A DNA stretch of 64,000 nucleotides from contig NZ_CP016614.1 of the NCBI RefSeq assembly GCF_013377255.1, positions 494,001 through 558,000 on the forward strand. Reading direction: 5' to 3'. Origin of the DNA: Mannheimia granulomatis. GTDB taxonomy: Bacteria; Pseudomonadota; Gammaproteobacteria; Enterobacterales; Pasteurellaceae. Numbering within the stretch: the stretch's first letter is position 1; the number at the start of each line of letters is the position of its first letter. The position numbers were made by a program, and so were the translations under genes. Below are positions 25,041 to 34,239 of the stretch, piece by piece. Below the pieces are notes generated by a model that did not search any database, was not told the origin of the DNA, and saw only the letters and a list, made by a program, of their open reading frames with translations.

Positions 25041-26008
25041 TGAATGAATATGTACCTTTCCAAACCCCAAACCTTGTTTGGGATGGCACAATCGCAATTT
25101 ACTTATTCCTACTCGGTATTTCATCGGGGGCGGTTCAGTTAGCGATTGCTTACCGCAATAGCGGTGTGAAAATTGAAAAGCCAAGCCAGAACTGGATTAT
25201 CCGTAGTGCAGCAATCTTAGGTACTTTACCGACTATCATCGGCTTGTTATTGCTGATTTTTCACTTAACGAAACCGTGGACATTCTGGAAATTAATGTTC
25301 AATTATAACTTTACTTCCGTGATGTCGATGGGGGTAATGTTATTCCAGCTTTATATGGCCGTTCTTGTTGTTTGGATTGCTATTATGTTTAAAGATTGGC
25401 TGGCGTGTTTTGTAAACCGCTATCTACCAATATTTAAATTTTTGCTGGGTTGGATTGATTTTGCAGAAGCTAAACTGTTAAAACCGATTGAGTTTATCCT
25501 CTTTATATTGGCAGCAGTATTAGGGGCTTATACCGGATTCTTATTATCAGCCTTAGTTAGTTATCCGATGTTAAACAACCCTGTATTACCTGCGTTGTTC
25601 TTAGCATCCGGTGCATCATCGGGCATTGCGGCAACTTTCCTTATGGTGTTAATTGCCGGTAAATTATCTGGCGAAAGCCACGAAGTTCACTTTATGCACA
25701 AATTTGAAGTGCCGATTATGGTAACCGAATTAGGCTTAATTGTGGCATTCTTCGTGGGATTGCATTTCGGTGGGGCAGATAAATCACTTGCTTTAACAAA
25801 TGCACTTTCAGGCTTCTGGGGTAGCGTATTCTGGATCGGCGTAATGTTAATTGGTATCGCTATTCCATTAACGGCAAATATTTTTGGTAGCTATCGCTTG
25901 AAACATAATGTGAAATTTATTATTTTAATTTCCATTTTTGACTTAATCGGTGTACTCTGTTTACGTTACTTTATCCTTTATGCAGGGCAGCTTACGGTTG
26001 CGAGCTAA
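25040..26008 (+). CDS. nrfD: Membrane quinol dehydrogenase subunit NrfD
   Basis: Polytopic inner-membrane protein of 322 residues with eight or more predicted segments, of the NrfD/PsrC family. It oxidises menaquinol and hands electrons to NrfC. The N-terminal NLVWDGTIAIYLFLLGISSG is typical of the family. The last gene of nrfABCD, it is followed by a strong hairpin and then by the heme-maturation genes. Confidence 0.93.
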   Translation: MNEYVPFQTPNLVWDGTIAIYLFLLGISSGAVQLAIAYRNSGVKIEKPSQNWIIRSAAILGTLPTIIGLLLLIFHLTKPWTFWKLMFNYNFTSVMSMGVMLFQLYMAVLVVWIAIMFKDWLACFVNRYLPIFKFLLGWIDFAEAKLLKPIEFILFILAAVLGAYTGFLLSALVSYPMLNNPVLPALFLASGASSGIAATFLMVLIAGKLSGESHEVHFMHKFEVPIMVTELGLIVAFFVGLHFGGADKSLALTNALSGFWGSVFWIGVMLIGIAIPLTANIFGSYRLKHNVKFIILISIFDLIGVLCLRYFILYAGQLTVAS

Positions 26009-26034
26009 GGAAAAGTTAATCGGTAATTTGGTAG

Positions 26035-26058
26035 GGGAGGGTTTTAACCCTCCCGTTT
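26035..26058 (+). terminator. Terminator after nrfD
   Basis: GGGAGGGTT (26035-26043) pairs with AACCCTCCC (26046-26054). The two-base centre TT is tight, so the loop must open a pair or two. It is followed by GTTTTATT. Confidence 0.82.
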
Positions 26059-26107
26059 TATTCATAGATTAGAGGATAGAGATAAAATCTTTTCCTACCA
26101 AACCTTT

Positions 26108-26118
26108 ACAAGCGGTCA
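26108..26118 (+). repeat. Uptake signal upstream of nrfE
   Basis: ACAAGCGGTCA followed by TATTTTGG lies 15 bases before the nrfE ATG. It is a single site with no facing partner. Confidence 0.8.
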
Positions 26119-26133
26119 TATTTTGGATTTATT

Positions 26134-28038
26134 ATGCTACCGGAACTGGGCTATTTTTCACTTTTAATGGCTGCACTCACAGCTATTTTCCAAGTCAGTT
26201 TTTCTTTATGGGGAGAGATACGCAAGCAATATCATTGGCTGGCGTTGGCACCTCTTTTTACCTATTTACAAGCTACTTTCACCACACTTGCTTTTTCTGT
26301 TTTGGTCTATGCATTTTTAACTGACGACTTTTCAGTTACCTATGTCGCTTCCCATTCTAACAGCCAATTGCCTGATTTCTTTAAGTTCGCAGCAACTTGG
26401 GGCGGGCATGAAGGCTCAATGCTGTTTTGGTTAGCTGCTCTGGTTATTTGGTCGGCAGTCTTTTGCAAATTTTCTCAAAAAATTGACCGCTTGTTTGCTA
26501 ATCGAGCCTTAACGATGCTAGGTGTAATCGCACTTGGCTTTTTGCTTTTTATTTTACTGGTTTCTAACCCTTTTGAGCGTGCTTTTCCTGTGCCACCGGA
26601 AGGGCGAGATCTTAATCCGATGTTGCAAGATATCGGCTTAATTTTCCACCCGCCACTGCTTTATTTAGGCTATGTTGGTTTTGCGGTAAGCTTTGCAATG
26701 ATGGTATCAGCTTTATTTTGCGGTGGAATGGATGCTGCCATTATGCGTTGGATTCGCCCGTGGACAATGATCTCGTGGGGATTTCTTACCGCAGGCATTA
26801 TTTTAGGCGCTTGGTGGGCGTATTATGAACTTGGCTGGGGCGGCTGGTGGTTTTGGGATCCGGTGGAAAACGCCTCACTAATGCCTTGGCTACTGGGCAC
26901 TGCATTAGTGCATAGTTTGATCGTGAGCCAGCAGCGGGGGATCTTTTATTATTGGACGATCTTGCTCGCCATTTTTGCTTTTGCTTTAAGTTTGCTCGGC
27001 ACTTTTATTGTGCGTTCGGGCATTTTAACCTCGGTTCACGCCTTTGCGGTTGATCCCGATCGTGGTATGGCATTATTGGTGCTATTCTTCAGTTTAAGTT
27101 TTATTGCATTAGCATTATTCGCCTTTAAGGTGAATTTATGGCAAGGCAAGGTTCGGTTTAATTTGTTCTCAAAAGAAACCGCATTTTTGATGATCAACGG
27201 TTTATTAAGTGTTGCAACCTCAGTGGTTTTGCTCGGCACATTCTACCCGATGATTTTCACCGTGATGAACTGGGGTAGTATTTCAGTGGGTGCGCCGTAT
27301 TTTAATAATGTGTTTGCCCCACTCACATTGTTGTTGATGATGGTAATGGGGCTGGCGGTAGTGCTGCGTTGGAAGCAGATCCCTATCAAACAGATTTTAG
27401 TGAAATTATGGCTGTTCCCGGTGGCGATTGGCTTAGCGTTAGTCTTGATTTATCACACGATTTCCCAACGTCCGCATTTTGAGTTGGCGTTGCTGCCGGT
27501 GGTGTTTGTCAGCCTTGCAATTTGGATTATTTTAACTCATCTTCCGTATTTGCAATTTATGTTTAAAATCAGACCGCTTGCAATGCGTTTGGCACATATT
27601 GGCTTTGCTGTGTGTGTGATTGGCGCGATGATGAATAGCTATTATGGCGATGAAGTGGGCGTACGCTTAAAACCGAACGAACAGGCTGAACTTGCTGGCT
27701 TCACCTTTAAATATGAAAGCTACAATGATTTAATCGGGCCGAATTATACGGCGGAACAAGCCGTTTTTTCCATTAGCAGAGCGGGTGAAAACCTTGCGAC
27801 TGTTGCTCCTGAAAGGCGTTATTATGATGTTCGTACGATGACTATGGCAGAAGTCGGACTATATCATCACTACTTAGACGATATTTACATTGTGATGGGT
27901 GATAAATTCGGTAATTTGGAATACGCCTTCCGTCTGCACTACAAACCTTATGTGCAAGCCTTGTGGTTGGGAGGGATTATTATGATTATTGCTTCATTAT
28001 TAGCATTATTGGGTTACCGTAGAGAATATAAAAAATGA
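26134..28038 (+). CDS. nrfE: Heme lyase subunit NrfE (CcmF family)
   Basis: 634-residue inner-membrane protein with about 13-15 segments. It carries the tryptophan-rich heme-handling motif WWAYYELGWGGWWFWD (about residues 229-244) of CcmF-type cytochrome c synthetases. Within an nrf cluster it is expected, with NrfF and NrfG, to attach heme to the unusual CWTCK site of NrfA. If no separate ccmF exists in this genome it could serve all c-type cytochromes. Two uptake signals lie inside the coding sequence (near 26483 and 27573). No obvious ribosome binding site precedes the ATG. It overlaps the next gene by 4 bases. Confidence 0.92.
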   Translation: MLPELGYFSLLMAALTAIFQVSFSLWGEIRKQYHWLALAPLFTYLQATFTTLAFSVLVYAFLTDDFSVTYVASHSNSQLPDFFKFAATWGGHEGSMLFWLAALVIWSAVFCKFSQKIDRLFANRALTMLGVIALGFLLFILLVSNPFERAFPVPPEGRDLNPMLQDIGLIFHPPLLYLGYVGFAVSFAMMVSALFCGGMDAAIMRWIRPWTMISWGFLTAGIILGAWWAYYELGWGGWWFWDPVENASLMPWLLGTALVHSLIVSQQRGIFYYWTILLAIFAFALSLLGTFIVRSGILTSVHAFAVDPDRGMALLVLFFSLSFIALALFAFKVNLWQGKVRFNLFSKETAFLMINGLLSVATSVVLLGTFYPMIFTVMNWGSISVGAPYFNNVFAPLTLLLMMVMGLAVVLRWKQIPIKQILVKLWLFPVAIGLALVLIYHTISQRPHFELALLPVVFVSLAIWIILTHLPYLQFMFKIRPLAMRLAHIGFAVCVIGAMMNSYYGDEVGVRLKPNEQAELAGFTFKYESYNDLIGPNYTAEQAVFSISRAGENLATVAPERRYYDVRTMTMAEVGLYHHYLDDIYIVMGDKFGNLEYAFRLHYKPYVQALWLGGIIMIIASLLALLGYRREYKK

Positions 28039-28568
28039 AAAAAACGCTGTTGTTAATTCCGCTTTTTCTGCTGATTGCACTTGTCGGTTTTCTTACCGTA
28101 CCACTTATGAATAAAGATGCTATCGCTCCGACTGAAGATTGGCAAGGCAGGCCTTTTCCGGAATTTGTGGGCAAGAACTTACTTGATAGTAATGCCCATT
28201 TAAATAGCAACTCATTGCCTAAAGAGCCTTATATTCTCAATGTTTGGGCGAGTTGGTGTACGTGGTGTATTAAGGAATTTCCAATTTTATTGGAACTAAA
28301 ACAAAAGGGCGTACCGATTGTAGGCCTGACTTATAGCGATCGTCCTAATGATGCGATTAAAGCATTGGAAAATTGGGGCAACCCGTTTAGTTTGGTTATT
28401 GATGATTATGAAAAAGGCTTTTTGATTCAAACGCTGAAAGTCTCTTCCGCACCTTCCAGCTATTTGATTGATCGCCACGGCGTTGTGCGTTATCAGCAAA
28501 AGGGCTACAACGCGGATTTTGCTCAAGATTTTCTACCGAAATTAGAGGCTTTGAGAAATGAAAAGTAG
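28035..28568 (+). CDS. dsbE: Thiol:disulfide interchange protein, DsbE/CcmG type
   Basis: Membrane-anchored periplasmic thioredoxin-like protein of 177 residues. The N-terminal segment (about 3-25) is a signal anchor; the redox site is in WASWCTWCIKEFP. It should keep apocytochrome or CcmH-type cysteines reduced for heme attachment. The active site is CTWC, without the proline usual in CcmG (CPTC or CEPC). It overlaps nrfE by 4 bases and nrfF by 11, inside the maturation operon. Confidence 0.9.
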   Translation: MKKTLLLIPLFLLIALVGFLTVPLMNKDAIAPTEDWQGRPFPEFVGKNLLDSNAHLNSNSLPKEPYILNVWASWCTWCIKEFPILLELKQKGVPIVGLTYSDRPNDAIKALENWGNPFSLVIDDYEKGFLIQTLKVSSAPSSYLIDRHGVVRYQQKGYNADFAQDFLPKLEALRNEK

Positions 28569-28980
28569 CCTAATACGATATTTGCAAAAAATTTGGCTAA
28601 TTCTACCGCTTGTATCGGGGGCGATGTTGTTTATTCCTCAAGCTCAAGCCCAAATGGTGGATACTTTTGAATTCAAAAATGAGTCAGACCGTGTGCGAGC
28701 AGTTGCTCTCGCTCGCTCGTTACGCTGCTTACAGTGCCAAAATCAGAATTTGGTGGAATCTAATGCTACTGCTGCTTATAACTTGAGAATCGAAGTGTAT
28801 GAAATGGTTAATCAGGGCAAAAGCAATGAGGAAATTATCCGCATTATGACCGAACGTTTCGGCAGTTTTGTGAATTACGATCCGCCACTCACCGGCCAAA
28901 CATGGCTACTTTGGGGATTACCCTTAGGGCTAATTAGCCTGTTATTTATGGCGGTTTTGTGGCGAACCAGACGAAAATAG
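28558..28980 (+). CDS. nrfF: Heme lyase subunit NrfF (CcmH/CcmL family)
   Basis: 140-residue periplasmic, membrane-bound thioredox protein. A signal peptide (about 1-32, ending AQA) is followed by the family motif LRCLQCQNQNL and a C-terminal membrane helix (about 115-135) ending in basic residues. The CxxC reduces apocytochrome cysteines before heme ligation by NrfE. It lies between the DsbE-type protein and NrfG with overlaps or near-overlaps. Confidence 0.93.
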   Translation: MKSSLIRYLQKIWLILPLVSGAMLFIPQAQAQMVDTFEFKNESDRVRAVALARSLRCLQCQNQNLVESNATAAYNLRIEVYEMVNQGKSNEEIIRIMTERFGSFVNYDPPLTGQTWLLWGLPLGLISLLFMAVLWRTRRK

Positions 28981-28988
28981 AGCAAAAA

Positions 28989-29756
28989 ATGGAAACTCGC
29001 GAGCAATTAAGTAGAGAAAATTATCAACAAGCGGTCAGATTTGCCCAACATTTTGCAGAAGAGGCACGTCAAGAATTTGAGCATGAGGCTCTGCAACGCT
29101 ATCACTTTGAGAAAGCTCAATTTGAGCAGAGCCAGTTGCAAAAAAACGGACAAAATCGACCGCTTGCTAAAACCATATTAATCAGTCTATTGGCGATTTT
29201 TGTCCTGTCGTCAGCTTATTATTGGCAGAGTGGGCGTTACCAAGCCGTGGAAGAGGGTATTTCGGCTCACCAAGCATTCGAGCGGCAAAGTATTGAGCAT
29301 CCGACTGAATCCAAAAACGATCGCTATATTATTAGCCTACAAAATCAGCTTCGAGAAAACCCGAATAATGGCGATCTGTGGTACGAATTAGGGCAAGCCT
29401 ATACCTTAAACAATGATTTTGATTCGGCATTGATTTGTTATGATAATGCCGAAAAATTGCTCGGTAAACGACCCGCCGTTTTAGGTGCTGTAGCAACTGC
29501 TCGTTACTACGACAACGGACAGAAAATGACTCCGGAAATCCAATCGATAATTGACCAAGCCCTCTCGTTAGATAAAACCGAAAGTGCCAGCTTGTTATTA
29601 TTGGCTTCAGACAGTTTTCTTAATAACCGCTATCAAGAGGCGTTGGATTATTGGCGAAAAGTGTTAGACGGCAATAATGAATCCATAGACCGCCGAGCGG
29701 TAATCCAAAGTATGGAAATGGCTCGCCAAATGTTGCAAGGGCAGCAGAGAAAGTAA
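28989..29756 (+). CDS. nrfG: NrfG-type TPR protein of the heme lyase complex (CcmI-like)
   Basis: About 255 residues. A charged N-terminal part is followed by one membrane helix (TILISLLAIFVLSSAYYW) and a periplasmic TPR region (about 105-240), which binds the C-terminus of apo-NrfA and presents it to NrfE/NrfF. I use ATG 28989; a GTG at 28959 in frame would overlap nrfF by 22 bases and cannot be excluded. Two facing uptake signals lie in the N-terminal coding region. Confidence 0.85.
   Translation: METREQLSRENYQQAVRFAQHFAEEARQEFEHEALQRYHFEKAQFEQSQLQKNGQNRPLAKTILISLLAIFVLSSAYYWQSGRYQAVEEGISAHQAFERQSIEHPTESKNDRYIISLQNQLRENPNNGDLWYELGQAYTLNNDFDSALICYDNAEKLLGKRPAVLGAVATARYYDNGQKMTPEIQSIIDQALSLDKTESASLLLLASDSFLNNRYQEALDYWRKVLDGNNESIDRRAVIQSMEMARQMLQGQQRK
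29027..29167. repeat. Two facing uptake signals inside nrfG
   Basis: ACAAGCGGTC (29027-29036, encoding Q-A-V) and GACCGCTTGC (29158-29167, encoding R-P-L-A) are in opposite orientation about 120 bases apart within the coding sequence. Confidence 0.75.
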
Positions 29757-29759
29757 AAT

Positions 29760-29789
29760 AAAAAAGCTGATGTTATCATCAGCTTTTTT
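29760..29789. terminator. Bidirectional terminator between nrfG and degP
   Basis: AAAAAAGCTGATG and CATCAGCTTTTTT form a perfect stem around TTAT. It serves both convergent genes. Confidence 0.94.
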
Positions 29790-29808
29790 ATTTGGAGTAA
29801 GTAAAAAG

Positions 29809-31188
29809 TTATTGCAGAATCACATAGAAATTTACTCCATCACGCACAATATTGAGTGCGATTACTGATGGTTTTGCTTCTAAAATTTTGCGTAAATCAG
29901 CAATATTTTCAACTGAATGGCGGTTTACGCCGATGATAATATCACCTTTTTTGAGGCTTCGCATTTCAGCAATCGAGCCTTTTTCTACGTTAGAAATTTC
30001 AACTCCTTTCATGCCTTTGGCGTTATAGTTATTAAAGTCAGCCCCTTTTAAAGCCGGAAGTAGGTTTGAGGCAGTTACTTTTGCTTCAGAATTGGATTGC
30101 AATGTTACTTTAGCTTTTGCTTCTTTGCCGTCACGTAAGTAAGTTAATTCAATCTCTTTTCCAACGCCTGAGGTTGCTATTTTAGCTCTCAACTCACTGA
30201 AGCTACGGACTTTTTGACCATTGATTTCAGTAATTACATCACCTGCTTTAAAGCCGGTTTTTGCAGCAGCGGAATCCGGTAATACTTCGCTAACGAAAGC
30301 ACCTTGTTGGGTGGAAATATTAAACTCTTTAGCGAGATCTGCATTTAATTCGCCTCCTCTAATACCCAGCATTCCGCGTTTAACTTCGCCAAATTCGATA
30401 ATTTGAGTGACAAGGCTGTTTGCCATATTGCTTGGAATAGCAAAGGCAATACCTGCATTTCCGCCACTTGGAGAAATAATGGCAGTGTTAATACCAATTA
30501 ATTCGCCGTTTAAGTTAATTAACGGACCACCTGAGTTACCTTGGTTTACCGCGGCATCGGTTTGGATGTAGTTTTCATAACCTTCGTCCGATTGTCCGGT
30601 GGAACGACCAAGTGCGGATACAATGCCTGATGTTACAGTTTGCCCTAAACCAAAAGGATTTCCGATTGCCACAGTAAAGTCGCCTACACGGAGTGTATCT
30701 GAATCAGCAAATTTAATTTCGGTAAGGTTCTTAGGGTTTTCAACTTGAATTAATGCGACATCTGAAAGCGGGTCGCTGCCTACTAATTTTGCTTTAAACT
30801 CACGTCCGTCTTCCAGCTTTACGGTAATTTTATCTGCATTGTTAATAACGTGATTGTTAGTGATAATATAGCCTTTTTCTGCATTAATAACTGCACCGGA
30901 ACCCATTCCGCGGAAGTTGCGAGGGCCGGAGCGATCTCCAAACATATCGGCATTCGGACCAAAGAAGAATTCAAACTCTTCAGGAATGTCGCGAGTATAG
31001 CGAGATTCGCCTTTTGTTTTACCTTCAACAGCAATACTCACTACTGCAGGTCGAACTTTTTCCAGCATTGGAGCAAGGCTTGGTAATGCTTGACCGTTTA
31101 CTTCTGTCGGTAAGGTCGCTTGTGCGGCAATCGGCATTGCAGCGATTGTTGAGCCTAAAATTAATGCAGTTAAAAATGATTTCTTCAT
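29809..31188 (-). CDS. degP: Periplasmic serine protease/chaperone DegP (HtrA)
   Basis: About 459 residues. A signal peptide (MKKSFLTALILGSTIAAMPI, ending AQA) leads to a trypsin-like protease domain with catalytic His in ITNNHVINN, Asp in LSDVALIQ and Ser in NQGNSGGPL. Two PDZ domains follow (about 270-360 and 375-455). It degrades misfolded envelope proteins. In-frame ATGs at 31218 and 31200 exist; I chose 31188 because it gives a standard signal peptide and matches the Haemophilus HtrA start. Upstream is a sigma-E-like promoter. Confidence 0.95.
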   Translation of the reverse strand: MKKSFLTALILGSTIAAMPIAAQATLPTEVNGQALPSLAPMLEKVRPAVVSIAVEGKTKGESRYTRDIPEEFEFFFGPNADMFGDRSGPRNFRGMGSGAVINAEKGYIITNNHVINNADKITVKLEDGREFKAKLVGSDPLSDVALIQVENPKNLTEIKFADSDTLRVGDFTVAIGNPFGLGQTVTSGIVSALGRSTGQSDEGYENYIQTDAAVNQGNSGGPLINLNGELIGINTAIISPSGGNAGIAFAIPSNMANSLVTQIIEFGEVKRGMLGIRGGELNADLAKEFNISTQQGAFVSEVLPDSAAAKTGFKAGDVITEINGQKVRSFSELRAKIATSGVGKEIELTYLRDGKEAKAKVTLQSNSEAKVTASNLLPALKGADFNNYNAKGMKGVEISNVEKGSIAEMRSLKKGDIIIGVNRHSVENIADLRKILEAKPSVIALNIVRDGVNFYVILQ

Positions 31189-31262
31189 TGTTCTATTCAT
31201 ATTGTGTATGTTCCTCATATCCTATGTTTTTTATACTTACGAGCGTAAACACTCGTATTTGC

Positions 31263-31289
31263 TAAGACAAAACCTTTCTTTTTCAGTTC
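31263..31289 (-). promoter_or_regulatory. Sigma-E-like promoter of degP
   Basis: On the minus strand GAACTG is followed after 16 bases by TCTTA, close to the sigma-E pattern GAACTT-N16-TCTGA. degP is a classic sigma-E target. Confidence 0.6.
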
Positions 31290-31377
31290 AGCGAATTTGC
31301 AAAAAATTTAGAATATCTGACCGCTTGTTACTCAATTTTTTTGTCAGATTCTTAAAAGTATTTTGACATTCGCTGAA
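31287..31377. repeat. Nested imperfect inverted repeats in the degP-mlaF divergent region
   Basis: TTCAGCGAAT (31287-31296) matches ATTCGCTGAA (31368-31377). Inside it, AGAATATCTGAC (31310-31321) faces GTCAGATTCT (31343-31352) with a 2-base bulge. A single uptake signal lies in the inner part. Together they could fold into a long hairpin. Confidence 0.6.
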
Positions 31378-31427
31378 ATTTGATAGACCATAAATGCCAT
31401 TTTTTATTAGTTTGAGTCCATATTTTG

Positions 31428-32231
31428 ATGTATAAAACGGAAAATTTGGTTGAAGTAAAGAATCTGACCTTTAAACGAGGGGAGAGAATCATTTATGACA
31501 ACCTAAATCTGCAAGTGCAGAAGGGTAAGGTCACTGCAATCATGGGGCCTTCCGGCATTGGTAAAACCACCTTGCTACGTTTAATCGGCGGGCAGATTTT
31601 ACCGGAATCCGGTGAAATATTATTTGATGGAAGAGATGTTTGTACAGCCAATAACAAAGAGCTTTATGAAATCCGTAAACGTATGGGAATGTTGTTCCAA
31701 TCTGGTGCGTTATTTACTGATATGTCAACTTTCGATAATGTCGCGTTCCCGATTCGTGAGCATACCCGTTTGCCTGAAGAAATCATTCGAAAATTAGTTT
31801 TGCTGAAATTAGAAGCGGTTGGGCTTCGTGGAGCGGCTAATTTAATGCCGTCTGAATTATCGGGCGGTATGGCTCGCCGTGCGGCTCTTGCTCGTGCGAT
31901 CGCATTAGATCCTGATTTGATTATGTATGATGAGCCGTTTACCGGACAAGATCCTATCAGTATGGGCGTAATTGTTGAGTTAATTAAAGAGCTGAATCAG
32001 GCGTTAAATTTAACCTCAATTGTGGTTTCACACGATGTAAAAGAGGTGCTAAGCATTGCCGATTATGCTTATATTGTGGCAGATAAGCGTGTGATTGCAG
32101 AAGGCACGGCAGAGATGTTATTGGCAAGTGAAGATCCGCAAGTGGTACAGTTTTTGAGTGGTAAATCAGATGGACCGGTAAGGTTCCATTATCCGGCAAA
32201 AGATTATACAGAGGAGCTATTTAATGGTTAA
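31428..32231 (+). CDS. mlaF: Mla phospholipid transport ATPase MlaF
   Basis: 267-residue ABC ATPase of the inner-membrane MlaFEDB complex that moves phospholipids between inner and outer membranes. Walker A is GPSGIGKTT, the signature LSGGMARRAALAR and Walker B LIMYDEPFTGQDP, with the switch His in VVSHD. The ATG at 31428 was chosen over a TTG one codon earlier. It overlaps mlaE by 8 bases and heads the mlaFEDCB-ibaG group. Confidence 0.95.
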   Translation: MYKTENLVEVKNLTFKRGERIIYDNLNLQVQKGKVTAIMGPSGIGKTTLLRLIGGQILPESGEILFDGRDVCTANNKELYEIRKRMGMLFQSGALFTDMSTFDNVAFPIREHTRLPEEIIRKLVLLKLEAVGLRGAANLMPSELSGGMARRAALARAIALDPDLIMYDEPFTGQDPISMGVIVELIKELNQALNLTSIVVSHDVKEVLSIADYAYIVADKRVIAEGTAEMLLASEDPQVVQFLSGKSDGPVRFHYPAKDYTEELFNG

Positions 32232-33000
32232 GTTTATTAGCTCAATTGGGGCTTTTGTGATTAACTTTATCCGCACATTTGGGCGTTCTACCTTTATGTT
32301 ATGGGGAGCGTTAGTCGGTAAGCCGGAATTTCGTAAACATACGCCGTTATTGATTAAACAGCTTTATGTTTTAGGTGTACAATCCTTACTGATTATTATG
32401 CTCTCAGGCTTGTTTATCGGCATGGTATTAGGCTTGCAAGGCTATGTGGTATTGGTTGATTTTGCAGCAGAAAGCAGTTTAGGTACTTTGGTTTCCCTTT
32501 CGCTTTTACGTGAATTAGGGCCTGTGGTAACAGCATTATTATTTGCCGGACGGGCAGGTTCGGCATTAACGGCTGAAATCGGTTTGATGAAAGCAACAGA
32601 GCAGCTTTCCAGCCTTGAAATGATGGCAGTTGATCCATTAAGACGAATTATTGCACCGCGTTTTTGGGCGGGGGTAATTTCAATGCCGATTTTAGCGGTA
32701 ATTTTTACTGCAATCGGGATTTGGGGCGGTTCTCTTGTTGGGGTTGACTGGAAAGGAGTCGATGGTGGAAGTTTTTGGTCTGTGATGCAAAATTCAGTGA
32801 CTGCCACCGATCTGATCAACGGTTTTATTAAAAGCCTGATTTTTGCTTTTGCAGTCGTTTGGATTGCGCTTTTCAACGGTTATGATTGTCTCCCGACTTC
32901 AGAGGGGATAAGCCAAGCAACTACTAGGACGGTAGTTAATGCTTCATTAGTGATTTTAGGATTAGATTTTATTTTAACTGCCATTATGTTTGGTGGTTGA
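32224..33000 (+). CDS. mlaE: Mla phospholipid transport permease MlaE
   Basis: 258-residue inner-membrane permease of the MlaE/YrbE family with about five to six segments. The typical block LLRELGPVVTALLFAGRAGSALTAEIG region (about residues 96-122) is present. It forms the dimeric channel beneath the MlaD ring. GAGGAG lies before the ATG inside the mlaF 3' end. Confidence 0.95.
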   Translation: MVKFISSIGAFVINFIRTFGRSTFMLWGALVGKPEFRKHTPLLIKQLYVLGVQSLLIIMLSGLFIGMVLGLQGYVVLVDFAAESSLGTLVSLSLLRELGPVVTALLFAGRAGSALTAEIGLMKATEQLSSLEMMAVDPLRRIIAPRFWAGVISMPILAVIFTAIGIWGGSLVGVDWKGVDGGSFWSVMQNSVTATDLINGFIKSLIFAFAVVWIALFNGYDCLPTSEGISQATTRTVVNASLVILGLDFILTAIMFGG

Positions 33001-33021
33001 TTTTAGTAAAAGGAACAGACA

Positions 33022-33546
33022 ATGCGTCAATCAATTAAATATGAATTTTGGGTAGGTTTATTTGTATTACTCGGTTTAGCTGCACTCGTTTTTTTAGGTC
33101 TGAGAGTAGCAAATGTGCAGGGCTTTTCCAGTGAGAAAACTTACACCCTTTATGCAACTTTTGATAATATTGGTGGACTAAAAGTGCGTGCTCCTATTAA
33201 AGTAGGTGGGGTTGTAGTGGGGCGTGTATCTGATATTTCTCTTGATGAAAAAACTTATACTCCTAAAGTTGCTTTAGCAGTGAACCAAAGTTTTAACCAA
33301 ATTCCGGATACAAGCTCACTTTCAATTAAAACCTCCGGTTTATTAGGTGAACAGTACGTTGCGTTAAATGTCGGCTTTGTGATGGAAGGCGAAACCGCAA
33401 TGATGAAAGAAGGTGATACTTTTGTTGATACCAATTCGGCAATGGTATTAGAAGATTTGATCGGCCAGTTCTTATATGGTGATAAAAAGTCAGATAAAAC
33501 TGGAGATGAAAAAGCGAATGGCTCTGCAGAACCTAAAGCAGAGTAA
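33022..33546 (+). CDS. mlaD: Mla substrate-binding MCE protein MlaD
   Basis: 174 residues: an N-terminal membrane helix (about 7-27) and one MCE domain (about 38-120, LYATFDNIGGLKVRAPIKVG), then a Lys/Glu-rich tail. MlaD makes a hexameric ring that passes lipids between MlaE and MlaC. AAAGGAAC precedes the ATG. Length suits the single-MCE type (E. coli 183). Confidence 0.95.
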   Translation: MRQSIKYEFWVGLFVLLGLAALVFLGLRVANVQGFSSEKTYTLYATFDNIGGLKVRAPIKVGGVVVGRVSDISLDEKTYTPKVALAVNQSFNQIPDTSSLSIKTSGLLGEQYVALNVGFVMEGETAMMKEGDTFVDTNSAMVLEDLIGQFLYGDKKSDKTGDEKANGSAEPKAE

Positions 33547-33592
33547 TTCAGTAATAAGAACCTCTAATTAGAGATTTTGGAGATTATCAATA

Positions 33593-34228
33593 ATGTTAAA
33601 AAGCATTAAAAAAATTATCGTAACTGGTTTAGTGGCAGTTTCTGCGTTATTTTCAACTACAGCATTTGCAGAAACCAGTCCTTATGTATTAATGCAGCAA
33701 ACTGCAGATAAATTATTTGGCGATATCAAAGCAAGTCAAAGTAAGATTAAAGCAAATCCTGAATATTTACGTACTATTGTACGTAATGATTTAATGCCGC
33801 ATGTTCACGTAAAATATGCAGGGCAGTTAGTGCTAGGTAAAAATTTAGCTTCAGCCACTGATGCACAAAAAGAAGCATTTTTTACTGCTTTTGGTCAGTT
33901 TGTTGAGCAATCTTATGCGCAAGTATTAACGCAATATCAAGATCAAAATGTACAAATTGAAAGCCCGAAATCAGTTGATGGCAAATCTATCGTGAGTATT
34001 CGTGTAAATGTATTGGCAAACGGTGCAGCCCAGCCGATTAAATTAGATTTTAAATGGCGTAAAAACAGTAAAACAGGTGAATGGCAAGCCTACGATATGG
34101 CAGCTGAAGGTGTGAGTATGGTTGCAACCAAACAAAATGAATGGGCGGGTGTGATTCGTCAAAAAGGGATTGATGCTTTAACTGCACAAGTAGCGCAATC
34201 AGCAAAACAACCGATTACATTAAAATAA
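33593..34228 (+). CDS. mlaC: Periplasmic phospholipid shuttle MlaC
   Basis: 211-residue periplasmic lipid carrier. The signal peptide ends ...STTAFA before ETSPY, then the MlaC/Ttg2 fold with VMGQQ-like PYVLMQQTADKLF at the start. It ferries phospholipid between the outer-membrane MlaA complex and MlaD. TTTGGAG lies about 12 bases before the ATG. Confidence 0.95.
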   Translation: MLKSIKKIIVTGLVAVSALFSTTAFAETSPYVLMQQTADKLFGDIKASQSKIKANPEYLRTIVRNDLMPHVHVKYAGQLVLGKNLASATDAQKEAFFTAFGQFVEQSYAQVLTQYQDQNVQIESPKSVDGKSIVSIRVNVLANGAAQPIKLDFKWRKNSKTGEWQAYDMAAEGVSMVATKQNEWAGVIRQKGIDALTAQVAQSAKQPITLK

Positions 34229-34239
34229 GTAGTTTAGTT

